From positions 1-9,622 of the forward strand of contig JBGVPL010000021.1 of assembly GCA_045126975.1 (NCBI GenBank): a DNA stretch of 9,622 nucleotides. Direction: 5' to 3'. This DNA is from Aphodosoma sp045126975 (GTDB taxonomy: Bacteria > Bacteroidota > Bacteroidia > Bacteroidales > Paludibacteraceae). This document shows positions 1-6,539 of this stretch, one piece after another; the first letter of the stretch is position 1; each line of letters starts with the position of its first letter. Below the pieces are notes generated by a model. It ran no database searches. It was not told the DNA's origin and was given only the letters and a program-made list of their open reading frames with translations. The position numbers were made by a program, and so were the translations under genes.

Positions 1-2201
1 TCTGCATTCCTAAAGCTATGTAAAGTAGCTCCACCTTGCAATGTTTGAATTCGTTCTATTGGATTCTCTAAATATTTTGCATAACCTGTCAAAGAAATCA
101 TATCTCCATAATCAGTAATAAATTCATATCGCAAATCAAAATTATAATTATATGCGTTATTCAAAATTTCATTACCTCGTATTTGCGAAGCACCATATGA
201 CTCTTGATATAGAAATGGTGCCATTTCTATAAAAGATGGTCGTGTTATTGTGCGTGATGTAGAAAAACGAAATACATGATTATTTTTTAATTCATATTTT
301 AAATTCAAAACAGGAAATAAATCAAATTTATTTAATTCACGTCTTTTCGCATACTTATATCCTCCATCCGTAGCATAATCAACAGATTGTTGACTCATTT
401 CTGCTCGTATTCCAACATTTAATAAGAATGAAGGAGAGATATAATAATCATGTTGCAAATGCAATGCATAAATATTAAATCCTGCTTTATATGTGTCTTT
501 AGGTTGCATTTTACGTTCTACTACTATATTTCCATTTTTAATATTATCAAAATTTAAATAATTATCTGCATGATATATATCATCAATTTCAGGATTAAGT
601 TTATTTAAATTATAGTAAAAACGAGTAGCAGTATATAAACGTTCTTTGTTTTTCATATTAAACCCAAATATCAATTTATTCTTTTCTCCCCATTCCCATG
701 ATGCATTAATCGAAGCATTCCATTCATTTTCATTCAAATCACCAAAATAGCGCATTGTTTCTTGTCTGTTTAATTTAAATAACGACAGCTTCTCGTTCTC
801 ATTTTTTTCAAACATAACCTGACGTCTATCTGGTTCCTCACTTGTTGTTAAACAATACGAACCTGCCCATATTAACTTCCATGATTTACTATCTCCTAAA
901 TAATGAACACCCTCTAATTGGTTGACTAATAATGAATAAATATGTGTAATATCATTAATTCCTACAAGGTTATGACATTCTGCATCAATTCCATTTCGCT
1001 CTTGAAATTCATTAGATGCATTACGAGCATAAAAGAACGTATAACCTATATGATCACTTTCACGTAATGTTAACCCTAAACATCCTAATGCTGCAATATT
1101 TAAATTATGCTCATACGAGTTAATTATAAAATCATTCTGGATATTTCCTGTTGCCTCTAATGTTTTGTAAGTAGCATCTTTAGTGTTTTGATAATCATTA
1201 TTAATCGTACCTGATAATACCAAACTCAATATGTGATCTCCCAATTTGAATTTATGTCCTAATCCCAAATTTAGTCCCAGATTGGGCATCCAGTTATAAC
1301 TTTTAACACCAAAAGAGGTTGTAAAAATAGGATTATTTTTTACATAATTATCATAATCACTAAGCGGTAAATTCAGAGCTTGTTTATCTACAGATGACTT
1401 CCAAAATAAACTTGGATTATCCATTCCTAATCTATAGGTGCCAATAGTAGAAGTATTTAATCCTACATTTACTCCAATGTTAAAATAATTCTCATTAACA
1501 ATGTTTTTAGTCGTTATATCAATATGTGCACCACTATAATCTGCATATTGTGACGGATTATAAACCTTTTTAACTATGATATTTTTAATTGTGCTCAAAG
1601 GAAAAATATCTAAAGGTATTAATTTATTGTCTGGATTTGGAGAAGCAATAGGCAATCCATTTAATGTTGTCATACTATATCTATCGCCTAAACCTCTCAC
1701 CACCAATTGACCTGAACTTGCAATAGAAATGCCTGTTAGCTTTTTTACTCCCTCAGCTACATTACCTATACCTTTCATAGACATCTCTTTTGCACCAATA
1801 TTTTCTATTGCTAAAGAAGATATTTTTCTCTCCATTTGCAATATTTTCTCATTTTCCATGTTTTTTTGCGCTGTAACAACTACATCATTTAGCACCTGCG
1901 CATTTACCGACATTTCAAAATTTATAGCTAAATCTTTATTTAGAAAAATATCTTCTTCTAAAATTTCACGATAACCTACATAACTAATACGCATTGAATA
2001 TTTTCCTTCTGGAAGCGATAATTCATAATTACCATTGAAATCAGTAATCGCTCCTTTGTTTAAAGATTCTATAAAAATAGACACACCAATTAATGGCTCT
2101 TTTGTAGATGCATCAATAATAGTCCCCTTAACTACGAATGCCCAAAGGTTGCAAACTGATAGCATACAAATCAAACAAAATAAAATAACTCTTTTTTTCA
2201 T
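1..2201 (-). CDS. TonB-dependent outer-membrane receptor, C-terminus outside the window
   Basis: The reverse strand stays open for 733 codons from an ATG at 2201 to the left edge, so only the C-terminal end of the barrel is missing. Residues 1-21 look like a signal peptide (MKKRV, hydrophobic core, NLWA). Residues about 23-100 match a carboxypeptidase-regulatory-like domain (VKGTIIDASTKEPLIGV, then TDFNGNYEL). LNDVVVTAQ at 104-112 is the usual linker before the plug. The plug follows, with RGLGDRYSMTTLNGLP from residue 169, a signature of one Bacteroidota receptor subfamily; the rest is alternating beta-barrel sequence. Such receptors import a ligand across the outer membrane using TonB/ExbBD energy. 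The substrate cannot be read from the sequence. No SusD-like partner is visible, although one could lie beyond the left edge. The gene is divergent from a two-component system that may control it (inference). Confidence 0.93.
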   Translation of the reverse strand, partial: MKKRVILFCLICMLSVCNLWAFVVKGTIIDASTKEPLIGVSIFIESLNKGAITDFNGNYELSLPEGKYSMRISYVGYREILEEDIFLNKDLAINFEMSVNAQVLNDVVVTAQKNMENEKILQMERKISSLAIENIGAKEMSMKGIGNVAEGVKKLTGISIASSGQLVVRGLGDRYSMTTLNGLPIASPNPDNKLIPLDIFPLSTIKNIIVKKVYNPSQYADYSGAHIDITTKNIVNENYFNIGVNVGLNTSTIGTYRLGMDNPSLFWKSSVDKQALNLPLSDYDNYVKNNPIFTTSFGVKSYNWMPNLGLNLGLGHKFKLGDHILSLVLSGTINNDYQNTKDATYKTLEATGNIQNDFIINSYEHNLNIAALGCLGLTLRESDHIGYTFFYARNASNEFQERNGIDAECHNLVGINDITHIYSLLVNQLEGVHYLGDSKSWKLIWAGSYCLTTSEEPDRRQVMFEKNENEKLSLFKLNRQETMRYFGDLNENEWNASINASWEWGEKNKLIFGFNMKNKERLYTATRFYYNLNKLNPEIDDIYHADNYLNFDNIKNGNIVVERKMQPKDTYKAGFNIYALHLQHDYYISPSFLLNVGIRAEMSQQSVDYATDGGYKYAKRRELNKFDLFPVLNLKYELKNNHVFRFSTSRTITRPSFIEMAPFLYQESYGASQIRGNEILNNAYNYNFDLRYEFITDYGDMISLTGYAKYLENPIERIQTLQGGATLHSFRNA

Positions 2202-2225
2202 ATTTTTTCTCTTTTAATTTCGGTG

Positions 2226-2233
2226 CAAAATTA
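2226..2233 (-). promoter_or_regulatory. Probable -7 promoter box of the TonB-dependent receptor gene
   Basis: On the reverse strand this reads TAATTTTG followed by C, a full match to the Bacteroidota -7 consensus TAnnTTTG. Transcription would begin near 2219-2220, giving a leader of about 18 nt before the ATG at 2201. No TTG sits at the usual 19-21 bp upstream; the nearest TTTG is 25 bp away. A weak -33 element would fit a promoter that needs an activator. Confidence 0.6.
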
Positions 2234-2238
2234 CAAAC

Positions 2239-2250
2239 ATGTAGTTACAT
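2239..2250. promoter_or_regulatory. Small dyad in the receptor promoter spacer, possible operator
   Basis: ATGTA-GT-TACAT is a 5-bp inverted repeat with a 2-bp centre. It lies just upstream of the receptor's -7 box, between the -7 and -33 positions. The position suits a regulator site, but a dyad this short in AT-rich DNA could be chance. Confidence 0.3.
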
Positions 2251-2287
2251 AAAAATAACAAATAAATTAAGAAACAATTAAAAACAA

Positions 2288-2309
2288 ATTACAATATAAT
2301 TACAAAAAA
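2288..2309. promoter_or_regulatory. 11-bp tandem direct repeat, candidate response-regulator site A
   Basis: Two adjacent 11-mers, ATTACAATATA and ATTACAAAAAA, agree at 9 of 11 positions. OmpR/PhoB-family regulators bind head-to-tail half-sites spaced by 11 bp, and a gene for such a regulator starts about 115 bp away. Assignment to that regulator is inference. The sequence is very AT-rich, so chance is possible. Confidence 0.35.
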
Positions 2310-2340
2310 TAGCTGTTTACCAAACGTATTTTCTAAAAAT

Positions 2341-2362
2341 GTTACATTTTTGTTAAATCTTT
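2341..2362. promoter_or_regulatory. 11-bp tandem direct repeat, candidate response-regulator site B
   Basis: GTTACATTTTT and GTTAAATCTTT are adjacent 11-mers agreeing at 9 of 11 positions, and a T precedes the first and also the second (TGTTA...TGTTA). The pattern recalls a PhoB box. It lies roughly 47-68 bp upstream of the predicted start of transcription of the response-regulator gene, so autoregulation is plausible. The promoter downstream lacks a good -33 element, as expected if an activator is needed. Confidence 0.4.
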
Positions 2363-2394
2363 TTTCTTATAAACCAACATTCAAGTTTTTTTTC

Positions 2395-2402
2395 TAATTT
2401 TG
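2395..2402 (+). promoter_or_regulatory. Probable -7 promoter box of the two-component operon
   Basis: TAATTTTG followed by C matches the Bacteroidota TAnnTTTG element. Transcription would start near 2408-2410. That leaves only about 5 nt before an ATG at 2414 but about 14 nt before the ATG at 2423, which favours the second start. No TTG is found 19-21 bp upstream. Confidence 0.6.
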
Positions 2403-2422
2403 CATTACAAAATATGTATAAT

Positions 2423-3127
2423 ATGGCAACAGAACGTATATTGATAGTTGACGACGAAGAGACTCTCTGCGAGGTCTTGAAAATCAATCTCGAAAACGAA
2501 GGTTATGATGTTGATATAGCTTTTAGTGCCGAACAGGCTTTGACTTATAATCTAACATCGTATTCGCTTATTGTTCTCGATATTATGATGGGAGAAATCA
2601 GTGGTATCAAAATGGCTAAAATGCTAAAAGCTAATGTTACTACTGAGAATATTCCTATAATATTCTGTACCGCTCGCGACACAGAAGACGATATGGTCAT
2701 GGGGCTTAATCTTGGAGCCGATGATTACATAATGAAGCCTTACACCATTCGTAACGTTATAGCACGAGTTAAGAGTGTACTAAGGCGTACGTCTAATCAC
2801 AAGGCTACACTAAATGCGGTAAAGAAGGAAAAAAATAATGAACTCAGAGTAGATGGATTGATTCTTGATTTGGAATTCAAGCGTTGTACTGTTGATGATA
2901 AAGAGGTAAAACTCACTAAAAAAGAGTTTGAATTGTTGGCATACCTAATTTCTCATAGAGGCAAAATCTGTTCGCGCGAACAACTTCTTAGTAGAGTATG
3001 GAGCGACGAGGTTGTTGTTCTCGATCGTACTATTGATGTCAACATCACTCGCCTTCGTCAAAAAATAGGCTCTTATGGCTCATATATTGTAACTCGTTCT
3101 GGTTTTGGTTATGGCTTCAGCGACTAA
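2423..3127 (+). CDS. OmpR/PhoB-family DNA-binding response regulator
   Basis: The 234-residue protein has a receiver domain (about 1-120) and a winged-helix output domain (about 142-234), the usual length for the family. Numbered from the ATG at 2423, the acidic pocket is D10-D11, the phospho-acceptor is D53 in LDIMMG, the switch threonine is T83 in CTARD, and the conserved lysine is K105 in MKPY. The output domain contains LTKKEFELLAYLISH and a recognition-helix region ending DRTIDVNITRLRQKIG. It is the cytoplasmic partner of the kinase that overlaps its 3' end. An upstream in-frame ATG at 2414 would add MYN, but the promoter box ends only 11 nt before it. It resembles regulators annotated PhoB in Bacteroides; its signal is unknown, so I give no symbol. 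The 11-bp repeats upstream suggest autoregulation (inference). Confidence 0.95.
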   Translation: MATERILIVDDEETLCEVLKINLENEGYDVDIAFSAEQALTYNLTSYSLIVLDIMMGEISGIKMAKMLKANVTTENIPIIFCTARDTEDDMVMGLNLGADDYIMKPYTIRNVIARVKSVLRRTSNHKATLNAVKKEKNNELRVDGLILDLEFKRCTVDDKEVKLTKKEFELLAYLISHRGKICSREQLLSRVWSDEVVVLDRTIDVNITRLRQKIGSYGSYIVTRSGFGYGFSD

Positions 3128-4403
3128 ATTATCATATCACAAGCAATTATTTTTTATATTGCTTATATTTTTGTGGACTATTATTCTCTGTTTCATAGGC
3201 TTTCAGTATTTGCGTGAAAAGCAATATAAATCTGAGTCTTTGAATGCTCAATTGCAACTATATAATAATCAGTTATTGGCTATGATAGAGAACAACCTAT
3301 CTTTTGGCGACAGCAATTTCATCACCGTCGAGCCTTTCGACAATTTGCGTGTGTCAATAATATCTACTGATGGTATTGTGGTCTATGACAACAAGTTATC
3401 TCTCGATTCTCTCGATAATCACATTATGCGTCCTGAAATTGCTAATGCACTAAAAAATGGTTCTGGCTATCATATTAGTCGACAATCTGTTAGTGATGGT
3501 CAAAAATATTTCTATTCCGCTACACGAGGACGTGATGTAATTGTCCGTACAGCCATCCCTTATTCTTCTTCGTTGCGTGAATTATTGCGAGCAGAGTGGA
3601 GTTTCTTGTCTATCACGCTAACTATTAGTTTAATAGTTAGCGTGATAGCATATTTCATAACACAACGTTTAGGTAAATCAATCGAGAGAATCAAATTCTA
3701 TGAGGATGAACAAGAAAAGAATCGACTAAAAAGACAACTCACTAACAATATCAACCACGAACTAAAAACTCCTATTGCCTCTATCCAAGTCTGCCTCGAA
3801 ACTCTGTTGTCTGGCATAAATCTAAGTGAGGAAAAGCGACAAGAGCTCATTGAGCGTTGCTATACCAACAACGAACGCCTACGCAAACTATTAGCGGACG
3901 TATCTCTTATAACTCGTATGGAAGATGGCAGTTCGCTAATAGGAAAGGAAAAGGTGTTGATAAATACTATAATAGAGGAGTTAGAGAGTGAAATGCTAAT
4001 AATGCCCGAAGATGAGCGACTAACGTTACACAACAATTTTAACGAGCAAGTAATTATTGAGGGTAATATATCGTTGATAGGCTCAATATTCCAAAATCTC
4101 ACCGAAAACGCTATTGCCTATTCAAAGGGAAAGAATATCTACATCACGCTCCTTGAAAACACCGAAACTGAATGTAAAATCCGTTTTGAAGACGATGGAT
4201 GTGGGGTAGAAGAGAAACAATTAACTCGACTTTTCGAACGCTTCTATCGTGTCGACAAAGGGCGTTCACGCCAATTAGGCGGCACCGGACTCGGACTTGC
4301 CATCGTAAAACACGCCGTCCAATTTCATGGTGGCACAATCTCCGTCTCCAACCGCCCCAACGGCGGCCTCCGATTCGATTTTTCATTACAAAAACAATCA
4401 TAA
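3111..4403 (+). CDS. Membrane sensor histidine kinase, PhoR-like
   Basis: The 430-residue inner-membrane kinase is translationally coupled to the response regulator: its ATG lies 17 bp inside the upstream gene. A TTG at 3105 is a poorer start. Transmembrane segment 1 is about residues 12-33 and segment 2 about 164-184; between them is a roughly 130-residue periplasmic sensor domain with an LRVSIISTDGIVVYDN strand pattern seen in PhoR-like Bacteroides kinases. The dimerisation domain carries the H-box NHELKTP with phospho-acceptor H216. The ATPase domain has the N-box (N333 in NLTENAIAYS), the G1 box EDDGCG (360-365) and the G2 box GGTGLGLAIV (from 390). All catalytic motifs are intact, so it should phosphorylate the neighbouring regulator. 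The signal is not identifiable. The DNA for segment 2 forms a perfect inverted repeat, and the last 130 bp are GC-rich (58% by my count). Confidence 0.95.
   Translation: MASATKLSYHKQLFFILLIFLWTIILCFIGFQYLREKQYKSESLNAQLQLYNNQLLAMIENNLSFGDSNFITVEPFDNLRVSIISTDGIVVYDNKLSLDSLDNHIMRPEIANALKNGSGYHISRQSVSDGQKYFYSATRGRDVIVRTAIPYSSSLRELLRAEWSFLSITLTISLIVSVIAYFITQRLGKSIERIKFYEDEQEKNRLKRQLTNNINHELKTPIASIQVCLETLLSGINLSEEKRQELIERCYTNNERLRKLLADVSLITRMEDGSSLIGKEKVLINTIIEELESEMLIMPEDERLTLHNNFNEQVIIEGNISLIGSIFQNLTENAIAYSKGKNIYITLLENTETECKIRFEDDGCGVEEKQLTRLFERFYRVDKGRSRQLGGTGLGLAIVKHAVQFHGGTISVSNRPNGGLRFDFSLQKQS
3610..3648. repeat. Perfect 18-bp inverted repeat with 3-nt loop inside the kinase gene
   Basis: The left arm 3610-3627 (CTATCACGCTAACTATTA) is the exact reverse complement of the right arm 3631-3648, separated by GTT. 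The bases just outside the arms do not pair. It encodes about residues 167-180, the core of transmembrane segment 2 (ITLTI from the left arm, LIVSVI from the right). The transcript would fold into a long stable hairpin. There is no T-tract after it and it lies mid-gene, so it is not an ordinary terminator. Its function is unknown. Confidence 0.95.
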
Positions 4404-4480
4404 CCCTAATTTAACTTATATCTCTCATAGGATAATCCTTTATGTTTCTTATATTTACATAGTTTTATGATTATATATTT

Positions 4481-4534
4481 TTACGAAAAATCTAAGAAAA
4501 ATTACTAATTGCATAGATTAAATATTTTTCGTAA
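4481..4534. repeat. 11-bp inverted repeat flanking the porin promoter
   Basis: TTACGAAAAAT (4481-4491) and ATTTTTCGTAA (4524-4534) are exact reverse complements 32 bp apart. The right arm overlaps the first bases of the -7 box and the left arm lies upstream of the -33 element, so the arms bracket the porin promoter. It could be a pair of operator sites or, in transcripts reading through from the kinase gene, a stem. It is AT-rich but contains a matched CG in each arm. No strong intrinsic terminator was seen elsewhere in 4404-4540; a short AGGATaATCCT dyad at 4429-4439 lacks a usable loop. Confidence 0.6.
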
Positions 4535-4539
4535 TTTTG
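4509..4539 (+). promoter_or_regulatory. Promoter of the porin gene
   Basis: TTG at 4509-4511 and TAATTTTG at 4532-4539 are separated by 20 bp, matching the Bacteroidota -33/-7 arrangement. Transcription should start near 4545-4546, downstream of the ATG at 4541. That ATG therefore cannot be used from this promoter, which supports the ATG at 4571 as the real start. Confidence 0.7.
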
Positions 4540-4570
4540 CATGTTAATATGTAAAAAAATATATTTGTTG

Positions 4571-6523
4571 ATGTTTCGTAAACTATCTTTAATATTTTCG
4601 TTTCTTTTGGTTGCGGGATTGGCATTGGGTCAATTTCGAGGTTTACCTATGCCTACTGCGAAAAAAGATACTGTGAAGCGTGATATTCGGGTGTGGACAG
4701 TGGATGATATATATGGTGTAGCAGATACGGTGGTGATTGATTCGTTGATTACGAGTTATCAGGATAATCAGCCTGTGAATAATTATAGTATTGCTAATTC
4801 GTGGAATGGTAACTTGGGTTCGCCTCTTGAGTCGAAGGTTTATTTTGACCGTAAGATTAGTTCGCGAGAAGATATGTTTGAGCGTGCGTATGCACCTTAT
4901 TTGATAAAGCCTTCTGATGTGCGATATTATGATACTAAGCAGCCTTTTTCGCAAATGGTGTATCGTTCGGCTTTTCCATTACAGAATGAGGAGGATTATT
5001 TTAAGATAATGTTGACGATGAATGCGAATAAATATGTCAATGTGGGAGGTTTGTGTAATTTGATATACGGACGAGGTCAGTACCAGTATCAGTCGTCGAA
5101 TATGTTGAATGGTGGTTTTTGGACTACATATACAGGCAAGCGATATGAGATTGTATCATCGGTGATGTTCAATTCTTTTAAAAATAGGGAGAATGGAGGT
5201 ATATCTGATAATGTTTATATTCTTGATCCTCAGTATTCTATTCAAGCGAGAAATATTCCTGTTAATTTGTCAAATGCTCAGTCGGCATATCGTAATTTTA
5301 ATTATTTTTTCAATCATCGATATAAGTTGGGGCATGATGTAGAGCGACATATAAAGGTTGATTCGTTAGGAATAGATTCTACTTATTTTGAATTTATACC
5401 AATTATGACTTTTACGCATACGTTTCATGCTGAGGATGTTGTACGCAAGTATGTAGAAGATGGAAGTGTTGCAGGATTTTATGATAATAATTTTTATTCT
5501 GATTCATACACTAAGGATTCGACGGCATATTGGTCAATAGCTAATACGTTTGCGGTTACGTTGGAGGAGAAGTTTAATCGTTTGATGCGTTTTGGACTTT
5601 CAGCGTATGTGAAGTATGATATTCGTCATTATGGTATGGGGATAAAGAATAGAGAGGATACATTGCGATTTGATAATTCATATTCTCATAATTTGATATT
5701 TGGTGCAAATTTGTTTAAGCGAGAAGGTAAGTGGGTGAAGTATGATGTCGAAGGTCGGATTTATCTTGTTGGGCCATGTATTGGTGAGTTTGACATTGAT
5801 GGACGTTTTGATTTTGATTTTAATATTGGACGAGAGCCGTTGGTTATTATGGCAACAGCAGGATTTAGAAATTATTCGGAATACCATCAGTATCGTTATT
5901 ATGAGAGTAATCACTTTAAATGGAGTGATTTAGATTTTTCGAATACGTTGGCATTGGATGTTAAGGGGCGTATTGGATTACCTAAACGTGATATTTCGGT
6001 TGGAGTACAGTTCCAAAATCTTACGAATTATGTTTATTTGAATGAGAAATGTTTGCCAGAGCAGCATAATGGTAATGTGCAAGTATTGGCGGTAGATGTG
6101 TTGGCAAAATTAAGAGCATGGAGATTTCATTTGGATGTACAGGCTGTGTACCAACTCACAGGCAATCGTGATGTTTTGCCTTTACCAGATGTGGCGTTAT
6201 ATGGTAATTTCTATTATAAAGATAAGTTTTTTAAGGTGTTGACTGTGCAGTTAGGTACTTCGGTGCGTTATCATACAGCCTATTATGGTAATGCCTATAT
6301 GCCTGCATTGGGACAATTCTATTTGCAGAAAGATTTATTGATAGGTAATTACCCAGAGATGAATGTTTATGCCAATTTCCACTTGAAAACAGTACGATTC
6401 TTTGTTCAATATTATCATTTGAATAAAGGCTTATTTGGTGGAACTAATTATCTTTCAATGCCAAATTATCCAATTAATCCTGGTACGTTTCAGTTTGGAT
6501 TGTCGTGGAACTTTTGGGAATAG
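4571..6523 (+). CDS. Putative outer-membrane porin, Porin_10-like
   Basis: This 650-residue protein begins with a clear signal peptide (MFRKLSLIFSFLLVAGLALG, cleaved near Q21). The mature protein is rich in alternating aromatic and polar residues typical of a beta-barrel and ends in FGLSWNFWE. Segments such as YDTKQPFSQMVYRS, GLCNLIYGRGQY and RENGGISDNVY fit the Bacteroidota 'putative porin' family (Porin_10, recognised from memory). It probably sits in the outer membrane; what it transports is not known. An ATG at 4541 would add ten residues before the signal peptide but lies next to the -7 box, so 4571 is preferred. The gene has its own promoter and seems separate from the two-component operon. 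It converges with priA across 16 bp with no visible terminator hairpin. The coding strand is markedly G/T-rich, unlike the kinase gene before it. Confidence 0.85.
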   Translation: MFRKLSLIFSFLLVAGLALGQFRGLPMPTAKKDTVKRDIRVWTVDDIYGVADTVVIDSLITSYQDNQPVNNYSIANSWNGNLGSPLESKVYFDRKISSREDMFERAYAPYLIKPSDVRYYDTKQPFSQMVYRSAFPLQNEEDYFKIMLTMNANKYVNVGGLCNLIYGRGQYQYQSSNMLNGGFWTTYTGKRYEIVSSVMFNSFKNRENGGISDNVYILDPQYSIQARNIPVNLSNAQSAYRNFNYFFNHRYKLGHDVERHIKVDSLGIDSTYFEFIPIMTFTHTFHAEDVVRKYVEDGSVAGFYDNNFYSDSYTKDSTAYWSIANTFAVTLEEKFNRLMRFGLSAYVKYDIRHYGMGIKNREDTLRFDNSYSHNLIFGANLFKREGKWVKYDVEGRIYLVGPCIGEFDIDGRFDFDFNIGREPLVIMATAGFRNYSEYHQYRYYESNHFKWSDLDFSNTLALDVKGRIGLPKRDISVGVQFQNLTNYVYLNEKCLPEQHNGNVQVLAVDVLAKLRAWRFHLDVQAVYQLTGNRDVLPLPDVALYGNFYYKDKFFKVLTVQLGTSVRYHTAYYGNAYMPALGQFYLQKDLLIGNYPEMNVYANFHLKTVRFFVQYYHLNKGLFGGTNYLSMPNYPINPGTFQFGLSWNFWE

Positions 6524-6539
6524 AGGGATGAATAAGACG

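Noticed and set aside
1729..2217. Two short plus-strand open frames opposite the receptor gene
   Set aside because: They lie antisense to an intact receptor reading frame with clear domain motifs and have no promoter box or recognisable protein.
3105..3110. TTG start at 3105 for the kinase
   Set aside because: An in-frame ATG lies two codons later, and the two extra residues add nothing recognisable.
4352..4366. GC-rich hairpin CCGCC-CCAAC-GGCGG as a terminator
   Set aside because: It is inside the kinase coding region, the T-run is more than 10 nt after the stem, and the gene continues beyond it.
4144..4414. Arginine-rich open frames on both strands over the kinase 3' end
   Set aside because: They are alternative-frame readings of the GC-rich ATPase-domain codons; the kinase frame explains the sequence.
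4404..4540. DnaA boxes supporting a replication origin at the skew switch
   Set aside because: No convincing match to TTATNCACA on either strand was found by eye, so no origin is annotated.
4541..4570. Upstream start at 4541 for the porin
   Set aside because: The ATG directly follows the -7 promoter box and precedes the expected transcription start; the signal peptide begins properly at 4571.
5909..5930. AATCACT/AGTGATT inverted repeat in the porin gene
   Set aside because: Only 7 bp with an 8-nt loop inside a coding sequence; this is within what AT-rich DNA gives by chance.
6524..6539. Bidirectional terminator between the converging porin and priA genes
   Set aside because: The 16-bp gap and its flanks contain no stem with a T-run on either strand.
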